Part shown: one piece after another, positions 17,066-25,698 of the stretch
Numbering within the stretch: the first letter of the stretch is position 1
Layout of the letters: the number at the start of each line of letters is the position of its first letter
Assembly (NCBI GenBank): GCA_021782495.1
Contig: JAJXUV010000001.1
Location: forward strand, 118,637 to 182,636
DNA: 64,000 bases
Reading direction: 5' to 3'
DNA from: Pseudomonadota bacterium
GTDB taxonomy: Bacteria > Pseudomonadota > Gammaproteobacteria > UBA1113
Notes under the pieces: generated by a model
What the model saw: the letters and a program-made list of their open reading frames with translations, nothing else
What the model was told of the DNA's origin: nothing
Databases searched by the model: none
Made by a program: the position numbers and the translations under genes

Positions 17066-18484
17066 GTGGAAAATAAATTTGGATTGTTTTTTTCTAAAGC
17101 CACTGCGATGGCTTCGCGCGGAGAGTCTCGTCAACGCGCTCGTATAGGTCTTTATCCTCTCTTATTATTGACTTTGTTGATCGCTATTTTTGCTTTTTTC
17201 TATACACAAAACGATTCCCCTAGCGTGATGGACGACAGCGCGCGCTTTGCCCAAATCAATACTTATGAACCTGAAAATACAGTGACCATCAATGCCGCTG
17301 AAGACACGGCACTGATTCCTAATTTACCACAAGCCTATAATAAAAACCTTTTGGTACGAAGCGGCGATACCATTAGTAGTTTATTGTTGGCACAAAATAT
17401 CCAAACACAAGATGTCTTAACCTTATTATCGCTGCCTTTGGTCAAACGGTCTTTGGCACACATCAATCCGGGCCAAGTATTGTCGATCCACGTGAATGCT
17501 GAGCAAAAATTAACGGATTTAACGTACAATTTATCAGCCACTCAAATCTTATCAGTGACGCGTCAAAACGATGGTTTCGATGCCAAATTGACTAAAAAAC
17601 CTACGAAAATACTGCCCACCGTGGCTGCCGGCGTGATCAGCACTACCTTTTATGATGCCGGCATCGCGCAACAATTGCCACAAAAAATCATCCTCGATGC
17701 CACGCATTTGTTTGCTTCTAAGATTAATTTCAAACGCGGCTTGCAACCCGGCGATCACTTCAAAGTGATTTACGAATCCAGTTATGTTGAAAATAAATTG
17801 GTTTCTACGGGCGCTATTTTGGCAATGCAAATTTCCAACAATGGCAAAACCTATTCCTTAGTACGCCATACTGACAATCACGGTGCAAGTCGTTACTACA
17901 CGCCCGATGGTGCCGGCTTGGTCAATACCGTACGCAATACTTTTTTAAGAACGCCCGTGCACTACACACGCATCAGCTCTTCTTTTTCTTTAGATAGAAA
18001 ACACCCTTTGTTGTTATTTTCCAGACCGCATTATGGCGTTGATTTGAGTGCACCGCGTGGAACACCGGTGGTGGCATCTGCCGATGGCGTAGTCACTGTC
18101 GCTGGTAAAGAAGGGGGGTATGGTAATTTGGTGATCATCAATCATGGTCGAGGTGTAACAACGCGATACGCACACTTGAATCATTTTGCGAACAACATTC
18201 ATCCAGGCACTTATGTTAAACAAGGCCAAGTGATTGCCTATGTCGGCAGTACTGGTTTGGCTTCAGGCCCGCACTTACACTATGAATACCGTGTGAACAA
18301 CATTGCGCAAAACCCTATGACGGTTAAATTGCCGATGGCCGTGGATCCGATTTCTGTCGCGGAACAAAAACAATTTAAGCGTGAAGTGGCTAACTATATG
18401 GCGCAAATGAAAAGCATCCCTTTAAGCGTTCTGGCTTATGCGCCCGGCTTACCACAAAATAAGGCAACCCAAGAAACTGCATGA
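17066..18484 (+). CDS. M23 family murein DD-endopeptidase, MepM-like
   Basis: Membrane-anchored periplasmic zinc endopeptidase that opens peptidoglycan crosslinks for wall growth. Near the N-terminus is one transmembrane helix (IGLYPLLLLTLLIAIFAFF), then a LysM-like segment (VRSGDTISSLLLAQ) and OapA-like linker, then the LytM domain: HYGVDLSAPRGTPV holds the first zinc ligands, YAHLNHF is conserved, and SGPHLHYEYR is the HxH motif. All metal ligands are intact, so it should be an active enzyme. The GTG at 17066 has AGGA at seven bases; an ATG at 17108 is an alternative. The next gene, dsbB, overlaps by four bases. Confidence 0.92.
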   Translation: MENKFGLFFSKATAMASRGESRQRARIGLYPLLLLTLLIAIFAFFYTQNDSPSVMDDSARFAQINTYEPENTVTINAAEDTALIPNLPQAYNKNLLVRSGDTISSLLLAQNIQTQDVLTLLSLPLVKRSLAHINPGQVLSIHVNAEQKLTDLTYNLSATQILSVTRQNDGFDAKLTKKPTKILPTVAAGVISTTFYDAGIAQQLPQKIILDATHLFASKINFKRGLQPGDHFKVIYESSYVENKLVSTGAILAMQISNNGKTYSLVRHTDNHGASRYYTPDGAGLVNTVRNTFLRTPVHYTRISSSFSLDRKHPLLLFSRPHYGVDLSAPRGTPVVASADGVVTVAGKEGGYGNLVIINHGRGVTTRYAHLNHFANNIHPGTYVKQGQVIAYVGSTGLASGPHLHYEYRVNNIAQNPMTVKLPMAVDPISVAEQKQFKREVANYMAQMKSIPLSVLAYAPGLPQNKATQETA

Positions 18485-18969
18485 AATCGGTATCGCGATA
18501 CAGTTATAGCCTAGGATTTCTTCTGTGTCTTGTTCTATTGGGCATTGCCTTTTATTTGCAATACTTTGCCGACCAATGGCCTTGCTTATTGTGTGAATTG
18601 CAACGATTCACCTTAGCTTTGATGGGGATTGTTTTTTTGATCGCAGCGATTCACCATCCAAAAACCAAAAGTCGGTTCGTCTATTTTATTTTACTTTTTC
18701 TTCTGGGGATGATCGGCTTATTTCTCGCAAGCCGACAATTGTGGCTCATCGCCCATCCTGACACCTTTGCACCCGGCCAATGCAGCGCCAATCTCGCCTA
18801 TTTAATTCGTGTTTTACCCTTGCACAAAGTCTTGATGCTGTCTTTACAGGGCAACGCGGATTGTGCCAAAGAAACCGCGCGTTTTTTATCATTATCGCTA
18901 CCTGCTTGGAGCCTCATCAGTTTTGGTATTTTGATAGGATTGGACGTGGTGGCGGTGGCGAAGAAATAA
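18481..18969 (+). CDS. dsbB: disulfide bond formation protein DsbB
   Basis: Four-helix inner-membrane quinone reductase that re-oxidises DsbA. The first redox pair is C-L-L-C in PCLLCELQRF at residues about 35-43; the second periplasmic loop contains GQCSANL and a further Cys in NADCAKE, matching the second pair. Hydrophobic segments at roughly 9-28, 44-62, 69-88 and 138-158 give the expected topology. Length 162 is normal. It begins at the ATGA overlap with the M23 peptidase gene; the pairing links envelope enzymes with disulfide chemistry. Confidence 0.93.
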   Translation: MKSVSRYSYSLGFLLCLVLLGIAFYLQYFADQWPCLLCELQRFTLALMGIVFLIAAIHHPKTKSRFVYFILLFLLGMIGLFLASRQLWLIAHPDTFAPGQCSANLAYLIRVLPLHKVLMLSLQGNADCAKETARFLSLSLPAWSLISFGILIGLDVVAVAKK

Positions 18970-19040
18970 CTAGTCACTCAAACAACCAATTAGAATAAAA
19001 TATTTATAACCATCAGAATAACCCTGCCTGATGTGCTTGT

Positions 19041-19059
19041 CAAGGATTTTCTATCCTTG
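19041..19059 (+). terminator. possible transcription terminator after dsbB
   Basis: CAAGGAT and ATCCTTG form a perfect 7-bp stem with a 5-base loop, followed a few bases later by a T-rich stretch (ctctttttct). The stem is only moderately GC-rich, so termination may be weak. Confidence 0.35.
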
Positions 19060-19117
19060 CTCTTAGACTCTTTTTCTGCAATCATGCAAATAGCTTATGA
19101 CTCAGAAAGGACATGCT

Positions 19118-20326
19118 ATGGCCAACAAACCCATCGCTTACCATTGGCAAGATCCACTCTTGTTCGACGAACAATTGAACAATGAAGAACGCTTGATTCG
19201 CGACAACACCGCACAATTTGCACAAGAAGTATTGATGCCGAGAATAGTGAAAGCTTATCGAGAAGAACATTTTGATCCGGCGATTTTAAGTGAAATGGGA
19301 AAAGCCGGTTTATTAGGCGCCACACTGCAAGGATACGATTGCGCCGGCATCAATTATGTAAGTTATGGTTTGATAGCGCGCGAAATTGAACGCGTGGATT
19401 CTGGTTATCGTTCTGCTTTGAGTGTCCAATCAAGCCTAGTCATGTTTCCTATTTACACTTATGGCACCGAAGCGCAAAAGCAAGCGTATTTACCCAAACT
19501 GCGAACCGGAGAATGGATTGGTTGTTTTGGTTTAACTGAACCGAATCACGGTTCAGATCCCGGTGGCATGGAAACGCGCGCGCAAAAAGTCAAGGGCGGA
19601 TATCGATTGCACGGTTCCAAAATGTGGATCACGCATTCGCCCATCGCCGATGTTTTTATTGTCTGGGCTAAAAATGAAGAAAATCGCATCAATGGCTTCA
19701 TATTGAATAAAGGCATGAAAGGCTTGTCTGCGCCGATCATAGAAGGCAAATGTTCTTTGCGCGCTTCTATCACCGGTGAAATTGTCATAGACAATGTATT
19801 TGTGCCCGAAGAAAATCATTTACCGCTCGCCGATGGATTAAGTGCGCCTTTTGCCTGTTTGCAAAACGCGCGCTTTGGCATTGCTTGGGGCGCTTTAGGC
19901 GCTGGCGAATTTTGTTGGCACATTGCGCGTCAATATGTGTTGGACCGCAAACAATTCAGTCAACCGCTTGCAGCCAATCAATTGATTCAATTCAAACTCG
20001 CCGACATGCAAACGCAATTGAGTTTGGCTTTACAAGGCTGTTTGCGCATCGGCCGTTTGAAAGATGAAGAAAACCTCGCAAATGAATGCATTTCCATGAT
20101 GAAACGCAATTCAACTTTAGTGGCTTTAGATGTCGCGCGGCAAGCACGCGATATGTTAGGCGGCAATGGGATTGTCGATGAATTCCACGTGATGCGGCAT
20201 ATGAACAATCTGGAAACCGTTAAAACCTATGAAGGCACAGCCGATATTCACGCCCTCATTTTAGGTCGCGCCATTACCGGCATTCAAGCTTTCGAACCTT
20301 TGGGTAATCCTGGAGATCGTAAATGA
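19118..20326 (+). CDS. acyl-CoA dehydrogenase, glutaryl-CoA dehydrogenase-like
   Basis: FAD enzyme of the acyl-CoA dehydrogenase superfamily, most like glutaryl-CoA dehydrogenase (GcdH), which converts glutaryl-CoA to crotonyl-CoA in lysine/tryptophan degradation. Features: [18 protein letters not shown] near residue 90 with the substrate-contacting Arg, [16 protein letters not shown] (flavin block), [15 protein letters not shown], and [18 protein letters not shown] with the catalytic Glu. The start ATG 19118 has AAAGGA seven bases upstream and gives 402 residues. It overlaps the ETF-ubiquinone oxidoreductase gene by four bases, so electrons probably pass to quinone through ETF. The etfAB genes are not in the window. 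Confidence 0.85.
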   Translation: MANKPIAYHWQDPLLFDEQLNNEERLIRDNTAQFAQEVLMPRIVKAYREEHFDPAILSEMGKAGLLGATLQGYDCAGINYVSYGLIAREIERVDSGYRSALSVQSSLVMFPIYTYGTEAQKQAYLPKLRTGEWIGCFGLTEPNHGSDPGGMETRAQKVKGGYRLHGSKMWITHSPIADVFIVWAKNEENRINGFILNKGMKGLSAPIIEGKCSLRASITGEIVIDNVFVPEENHLPLADGLSAPFACLQNARFGIAWGALGAGEFCWHIARQYVLDRKQFSQPLAANQLIQFKLADMQTQLSLALQGCLRIGRLKDEENLANECISMMKRNSTLVALDVARQARDMLGGNGIVDEFHVMRHMNNLETVKTYEGTADIHALILGRAITGIQAFEPLGNPGDRK

Positions 20327-21945
20327 CCAGAGAGCAAATGGTTTATGATGTCGTGATTGTTGGCGCAGGACCTGCGGGTTTAGCCGCTGCGATCAAATTA
20401 AAACAATTGTCGCCCGAACTCAGCGTGTGCATTTTAGAAAAAGGCAGTGAAGTCGGCGCGCACATTTTGTCAGGTGCTGTCATAGAACCGCGCGCTTTAA
20501 ATGAATTATTGCCGAATTGGCAACAAGCAGGCGCACCACTGAATGTTCCTGTGACCGAAGATCGTTTTTTATTTTTAAGTGAAAAAAAATCTTGGGAAGT
20601 TCCAGAGTGGCTGATTTTAGATCTCATGAAAAATCACGGCAATTATGTTGCCAGTTTGGGTTTATTGTGTAAATGGTTAGCCGAACAAGCAAGCAATTTA
20701 GGCGTTGAAATTTATCCTGGGTTTGCTGCAAACGAAGTATTGTTTGACGATAAAGGCTGTGTCATAGGCGTTGCCACCGGCGATATGGGCCTTGATAAAA
20801 ACGGCGAACCCAAAGCAAACTTTGCACGCGGTGTAGAATTGCACGGGAAATACACTTTGTTTGCTGAAGGGTGTCGCGGATATTTAGCAGAACAATTGAT
20901 AAAACAATTTGGTTTGCGAAAAAATTGCGACCCTCAAACCTATGGCTTAGGTATTAAAGAATTATGGCAAGTTTCTCCCGAATATCATCGTTGCGGTTTG
21001 GTGCAACACACCGCCGGTTGGCCGCTTAAAAATAATGTTTATGGTGGTTCCTTTATTTATCATTTAGATCAACACAAAGTAGCCGTTGGGTTTGTCGTCG
21101 GTTTAGATTATCGCAATCCTTATTTAGATCCCTTCATGGAAATGCAACGTTTCAAAACGCATCCAAGTATTGCACCACTTTTTGCCGCAGGAAAACGTTT
21201 GGCTTATGGTGCGCGTGCTTTGAATGAAGGGGGTTTGCAATCGATTCCGAAGTTGATTTTTCCAGGCGGTGCTTTGATTGGCTGCGCTGCAGGATTTTTA
21301 AATGTGCCTAAAATAAAAGGCTCTCACAATGCGATGAAATCCGGCATGTTGGCAGCAGAAGCCATTGTGCATGCTTTGAAAAAAAACACCTCCGTCTTAG
21401 AAGAGTATCCTGTATTGCTGCAAAATTCGTGGATCTATGAAGAATTAAAAAGCGTGCGTAATTTTAGAGTATACTTTAAACGCGGATTGTGGGGAGGCAC
21501 TTTGCTTGGTGGTTTAGAATTGAAATTATTCAAAGGCCGTGTTCCTTGGACTTTGCATCATCATATTAAAGATCGCAACACTTTAAAATTAGCCAAAACC
21601 GTTTCGCCGATCCCTTATCCCAAAGCCGATGGCGTGGTCACTTTCGACAAAATGAGTTCGGTTTATTTGGCTAACACTCAACACGATGAAAATCAACCCT
21701 GTCATTTGAAAGTGCGTTCACCCGGCAAAGAATTGACGATCAATTATGCGCAATATGCCAGCCCCGAACAACGCTACTGCCCTGCCGGCGTTTATGAAAT
21801 GATGCAAAAAGACGGAAAGCCAAGTTTACATATCAATGCCGCCAATTGCGTGCATTGCAAAACCTGCGACATCAAAGATCCCGCCGACACCTTGCGGTGG
21901 ACCTTGCCCGAAGGCGGCAGTGGGCCAAATTACAGTGAGATGTAA
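20323..21945 (+). CDS. electron-transfer flavoprotein:ubiquinone oxidoreductase
   Basis: Inner-membrane-associated enzyme passing electrons from reduced ETF to ubiquinone. The FAD Rossmann loop [17 protein letters not shown] is at residues 10-26, the second FAD block [19 protein letters not shown] is near residue 322, and the C-terminal 4Fe-4S domain has Cys in YCPAGVY and in [13 protein letters not shown], the full set of four. 540 residues, as in the bacterial and mitochondrial enzymes. GGAG precedes the ATG within the end of the acyl-CoA dehydrogenase gene. The two form a functional pair. Confidence 0.95.
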   Translation: MTREQMVYDVVIVGAGPAGLAAAIKLKQLSPELSVCILEKGSEVGAHILSGAVIEPRALNELLPNWQQAGAPLNVPVTEDRFLFLSEKKSWEVPEWLILDLMKNHGNYVASLGLLCKWLAEQASNLGVEIYPGFAANEVLFDDKGCVIGVATGDMGLDKNGEPKANFARGVELHGKYTLFAEGCRGYLAEQLIKQFGLRKNCDPQTYGLGIKELWQVSPEYHRCGLVQHTAGWPLKNNVYGGSFIYHLDQHKVAVGFVVGLDYRNPYLDPFMEMQRFKTHPSIAPLFAAGKRLAYGARALNEGGLQSIPKLIFPGGALIGCAAGFLNVPKIKGSHNAMKSGMLAAEAIVHALKKNTSVLEEYPVLLQNSWIYEELKSVRNFRVYFKRGLWGGTLLGGLELKLFKGRVPWTLHHHIKDRNTLKLAKTVSPIPYPKADGVVTFDKMSSVYLANTQHDENQPCHLKVRSPGKELTINYAQYASPEQRYCPAGVYEMMQKDGKPSLHINAANCVHCKTCDIKDPADTLRWTLPEGGSGPNYSEM

Positions 21946-22043
21946 AAACCACTTGATATATCGCAAATTTTAAGCGTAAATTGACAACGGCGGTGCAAAT
22001 AAATTACAATAGGCTTGTTTCAAATCGACGAGATTTTCTACCG

Positions 22044-22217
22044 ATGAAAAGATACCTATGTTTACTCTGTGGCTGGACTTACGACGAAGCCCTAGGCTGG
22101 CCTGAAGAAGGCATTGCCCCCGGAACCCGTTGGGAAGACATTCCACTGAATTGGTGTTGCCCCGATTGCGGCGCAAGCAAAATGGATTTCGAAATGGTGG
22201 AAATTTCGACTTCCTAA
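22044..22217 (+). CDS. rubredoxin
   Basis: A 57-residue one-iron electron carrier. The two metal knuckles are C-L-L-C-G near residue 6 and C-P-D-C-G-A near residue 40, with the usual Tyr, Pro and Trp positions between them ([20 protein letters not shown]). The ATG at 22044 starts exactly at the normal rubredoxin N-terminus; the frame is open further upstream but that part is unlike the family. It follows the ETF oxidoreductase gene by about 100 bp and could accept electrons in a related path or serve oxidative-stress defence. Confidence 0.95.
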   Translation: MKRYLCLLCGWTYDEALGWPEEGIAPGTRWEDIPLNWCCPDCGASKMDFEMVEISTS

Positions 22218-22278
22218 TTCTATTTCTATGAGGGCTGTGTTATTATGGAAAAATATCTTTCTAGGATAACCATCGCCC

Positions 22279-23493
22279 ATGAAACTCTCAAAAAATATCG
22301 CTTACTTTGCGTGGATAACGGCTTCCTTATTTTACGCTTATCAATATATTCTGCGCGTGATGCCAAATATCATGCTAAACGACATCATTCAGCAATTTCA
22401 CATCAGCCCCGTTGTTTTTGGACAATTTGCTGGAGTTTATTACATCGGTTACGCCGCCATGCATTTACCGATTGGGATTTTATTGGATAGAATCGGCCCC
22501 AGAAAAGTGATGACAGGCTGTATTTTGTTAACCGTTATCGGCTTGTTGCCCATTGTTTTTGCGACGCATTGGGTTTATCCGATGGTGGGCAGAGCTCTAA
22601 TCGGCATAGGATCTTCTGCAGCTATTTTAGGAACGTTTAAAATCATCCGCATCACTTTCACGGCGCAACGCTTTACGCGCATGCTCAGTTTGTCAGTGAC
22701 CATTGGACTCATCGGCGCTATTTACGGTGGCGGCCCTGTCAGTTACTTATGTCATACATTGGGATACAAAACGGTCGTTGTCTTATTCGCGCTTTTAGGT
22801 TTAGCGTTGGCTATTGTCACTTACCTGTTTGTGCCGAACATCGAACCCACGCAGAGTGAAAACATTTGGACCGATGTGAAAACCGTGTTAAAAAACCAAA
22901 AAGTGATCCTCATTTGCGTGGCCGCCGGTTTAATGGTAGGTCCCTTGGAAGGATTTGCAGACGTCTGGGGTTCGTCTTTCTTACAACAAGTCTACGGCTT
23001 TCCCTCTAAAACAGCGAGTTATCTGCCTTCTATAATTTTTATAGGTATGTGTTTTGGCGCGCCTTTTTTGAGCCTTATTGCAGAACGCACCGGCCGTTAT
23101 TTAGACGTCATCATTGGCGCAGGCGCGATTATGTTGATGACTTTCTTGTTGCTCATACTGCAAGTGCTCAACGTTGAAACCATTAGTGTTGGCTTTTTAG
23201 TGGTGGGTGTGTGCTGCGCTTATCAAATATTGGCTATTTACAAAGCTTCCACCTATGTTCCCGAGCACGTCGCGGGGCTCACCACTGCCGTCACCAACAT
23301 GCTCATCATGAGTTTTGGTTATGCCTTCCACAGCGGCATTGGCGCACTCATCGATCTGTATGGCGGCATTCAATCGACACGCGCTTTCACCTATGGAATA
23401 GGGTTGATTCCTTTGACTCTGGCAATCGGTACATTTATTTTTGTGCTGGTCGCTTGTCAGGATAAGAAAAAACCGGCGAATCACGGTTTGTAG
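22279..23493 (+). CDS. major facilitator superfamily transporter
   Basis: A 404-residue inner-membrane permease with about 12 hydrophobic helices. The cytoplasmic loop after helix 2 reads GILLDRIGPRKVM, the MFS A-type motif (G-x-x-x-D-R-x-G-x-R). The substrate cannot be told; MFS proteins of this sort in Legionella and Coxiella import amino acids or nucleosides from the host. It is unlike the tandem pair at 37-39.8 kb in detail. It follows rubredoxin by 60 bp on the same strand. Confidence 0.85.
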   Translation: MKLSKNIAYFAWITASLFYAYQYILRVMPNIMLNDIIQQFHISPVVFGQFAGVYYIGYAAMHLPIGILLDRIGPRKVMTGCILLTVIGLLPIVFATHWVYPMVGRALIGIGSSAAILGTFKIIRITFTAQRFTRMLSLSVTIGLIGAIYGGGPVSYLCHTLGYKTVVVLFALLGLALAIVTYLFVPNIEPTQSENIWTDVKTVLKNQKVILICVAAGLMVGPLEGFADVWGSSFLQQVYGFPSKTASYLPSIIFIGMCFGAPFLSLIAERTGRYLDVIIGAGAIMLMTFLLLILQVLNVETISVGFLVVGVCCAYQILAIYKASTYVPEHVAGLTTAVTNMLIMSFGYAFHSGIGALIDLYGGIQSTRAFTYGIGLIPLTLAIGTFIFVLVACQDKKKPANHGL

Positions 23494-23516
23494 CGGTTTA
23501 AAAAAACTACCCTTTA

Positions 23517-25592
23517 TCACACCTGCCCATAAGCTAACCCGTCGGGCAGCCAGCGCGTGATTAAAGCATCAGACACGTCTGTGTTCAATAAAGATTGCGC
23601 TAACTCCTTGACAATCGGCAACAACGCACTGTCGCGTGTATAGGAAGCCACACGCAATTGTCCTATGCCGGTTTGACGCGTCCCTAAAAACTCGCCGCTG
23701 CCCCTAAGTTCCAAGTCTTTTTCGGCGATCGCAAAACCATTTTCCGTGGTGCGCATGATATTCAAACGTTCATAAGCCGTATCTGACAAAGGCGCTTGAT
23801 ACATCAACACACAAAAACTTTCTGCACTGCCTCGGCCCACACGGCCACGCAATTGATGCAATTGAGATAGGCCCATTCGTTCGGCATTTTCGATGATCAT
23901 CAAACTCGCATTGGGAACATCTACACCGACTTCTACGACCGTCGTCGCGACTAATAAATCGATTTCACCTTTTTTAAAAGCGTGCATGATGGCGGCTTTG
24001 TCCTGCACATTTAAAGCGCCGTGCACCAATCCGCATTTTAAATGCGGCAATTGCACACTTAATTGTTGATACGTTCTACTGGCCGCTTCGCATTGCAATT
24101 TTTCGGAATCTTCAATCAAAGGACAAATCCAATAAGCTTGTTTCCCAGAAACGCATTGTTCATTCACGCGTGCCATAATTTTATCGCGTTTGTCATTCGG
24201 CAACACAATGGTTTGGATGGGTTTTCTGCCTGGCGGTAATTCATCGATGATAGAATGATCCAAATGCGCGTATACACTCATCGCCAAAGTTCTGGGAATA
24301 GGCGTTGCGGTCATCATCAACTGATGCGGGTGTGTTTCTGCTTTAGCGCCTTTTTCTTTTAAAGCCAACCGTTGATCGACGCCAAAACGGTGTTGTTCAT
24401 CGATGACCAACAAAGCTAAGTGATTGAATTGGACTGCTTCTTGAAACAAAGCATGCGTTCCCACTGCAATGTGCGCTGCGCCGGTTTTAATCTCTTCCAG
24501 CGTTTGCAAACGCGCTTTGGCTTTGACTTTCCCTGACAACCAAGCTACTTTCAAACCCAAGGGTTCTAACCATTTGCTTAAATTCAAATAATGTTGCTCG
24601 GCTAAAATTTCAGTGGGCGCCATCAGTGCGCCTTGATACCCACTGGCCACAGCTTGCAACAAACTCAAAGCCGCTACCACCGTTTTGCCTGAACCCACAT
24701 CACCTTGCAATAAACGCAACATAGGTTCTGGACGTTCAATGTCAGTGCGAATTTCTCTTAACACCCTTTGTTGTGCTGAAGTCAGTGCAAAAGACAATTG
24801 AGATAGGAATGCATCGCTTAAAGTGTCAGAACCGCTTAATACAGGTGCTGTGGTTTTTTGTACACTTGCACGTAAACGCATTAACCCTAAATGATGTGCC
24901 AACAATTCTTCCAAAGCCAAGCGTTGTTGCATCGGGTGAATGCCTGCTAACAATTGTTCCCTGTTGGCATCGGGAGGTGGTCTGTGAACATAATGCAAGG
25001 CTTCAATCAAACTCGGTAAAGAAAATCGATCTTGGGCTGTGTACAAATGATCGCTCAAAATAGCACCTTCTGCGAGCAGTGCTAAGACTTGATCCGTTAA
25101 ACGTCTCCATTGAAATTGCGTGACGCCTTCTGTACTGGGATAAATAGGCGTAAGGTGATCGTCTATTTCTAACGTTTTTCCGGGTGTTAAATGCAGATAT
25201 TCCGGATGAACAATTTCCAAACCCTGATAACTTTGGCGCACTTCGCCAAAACAACGTAATTTTGTTCCAACATTTAAATGGCGTATTTGTTCCGAATTAA
25301 AATGAAAAAATTTCAGGTTGATGTAGCCTCGACTGTCTTGCAATTCGCAGGTCAAACTACCTTTAGCGCCATGACTGACACGATGATGCGCGATCACCCC
25401 CTCAATAGCCACATAATCGCCTGCGCGTAAATCGCTTAAAGCGGTTAAGTGCGTTCGATCTAAATAACGAGAAGGCAAATGAAATAAAATATCTTGCAAA
25501 GTGTGGATGTTGCGTTTTGCCAATAGGGCGGCGAGTTTAGGCCCAACGCCGCGCAGTGCTCGACAAGGAGATTGGTCTAAGGATGTATTCAT
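23517..25592 (-). CDS. recG: ATP-dependent DNA helicase RecG
   Basis: Branch-migration helicase that remodels stalled forks and Holliday junctions. The N-terminal wedge/OB domain includes the helix-hairpin-like GVGPKLAALLAKRNI and the block LFHLPSRYLDRT. Helicase motifs: GDVGSGKTVVAALSLL (Walker A) near residue 297, APTEILAEQH, VIDEQHRFGVDQR (DEQH box), MTATPIPRTLAMSVY, and near the C-terminus QLRGRVGRG. 691 residues, full length. It converges on the MFS gene, whose end lies 23 bp from the recG stop. A palindromic repeat lies upstream of the start. Confidence 0.97.
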   Translation of the reverse strand: MNTSLDQSPCRALRGVGPKLAALLAKRNIHTLQDILFHLPSRYLDRTHLTALSDLRAGDYVAIEGVIAHHRVSHGAKGSLTCELQDSRGYINLKFFHFNSEQIRHLNVGTKLRCFGEVRQSYQGLEIVHPEYLHLTPGKTLEIDDHLTPIYPSTEGVTQFQWRRLTDQVLALLAEGAILSDHLYTAQDRFSLPSLIEALHYVHRPPPDANREQLLAGIHPMQQRLALEELLAHHLGLMRLRASVQKTTAPVLSGSDTLSDAFLSQLSFALTSAQQRVLREIRTDIERPEPMLRLLQGDVGSGKTVVAALSLLQAVASGYQGALMAPTEILAEQHYLNLSKWLEPLGLKVAWLSGKVKAKARLQTLEEIKTGAAHIAVGTHALFQEAVQFNHLALLVIDEQHRFGVDQRLALKEKGAKAETHPHQLMMTATPIPRTLAMSVYAHLDHSIIDELPPGRKPIQTIVLPNDKRDKIMARVNEQCVSGKQAYWICPLIEDSEKLQCEAASRTYQQLSVQLPHLKCGLVHGALNVQDKAAIMHAFKKGEIDLLVATTVVEVGVDVPNASLMIIENAERMGLSQLHQLRGRVGRGSAESFCVLMYQAPLSDTAYERLNIMRTTENGFAIAEKDLELRGSGEFLGTRQTGIGQLRVASYTRDSALLPIVKELAQSLLNTDVSDALITRWLPDGLAYGQV

Positions 25593-25606
25593 ATTTCCTC
25601 TAAACT

Positions 25607-25682
25607 GTTATCCCTGCGAAAGCAGGGATCCAGTTCAGGAAACGCTAATTTATAACTGGATCCCTGCTTTCGCAGGGATGAC
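25607..25682. repeat. dispersed palindromic repeat, 76 bp, copy 2
   Basis: Two 29-base arms match at 28 positions; the core is CCCTGCGAAAGCAGGGATCC. The arms are separated by 18 bases. It fills the gap between the recG start and the ppsA stop and could act as a transcript-end or mRNA-stabilising hairpin. Confidence 0.85.
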
Positions 25683-25698
25683 AATACCTAAGTTTATA

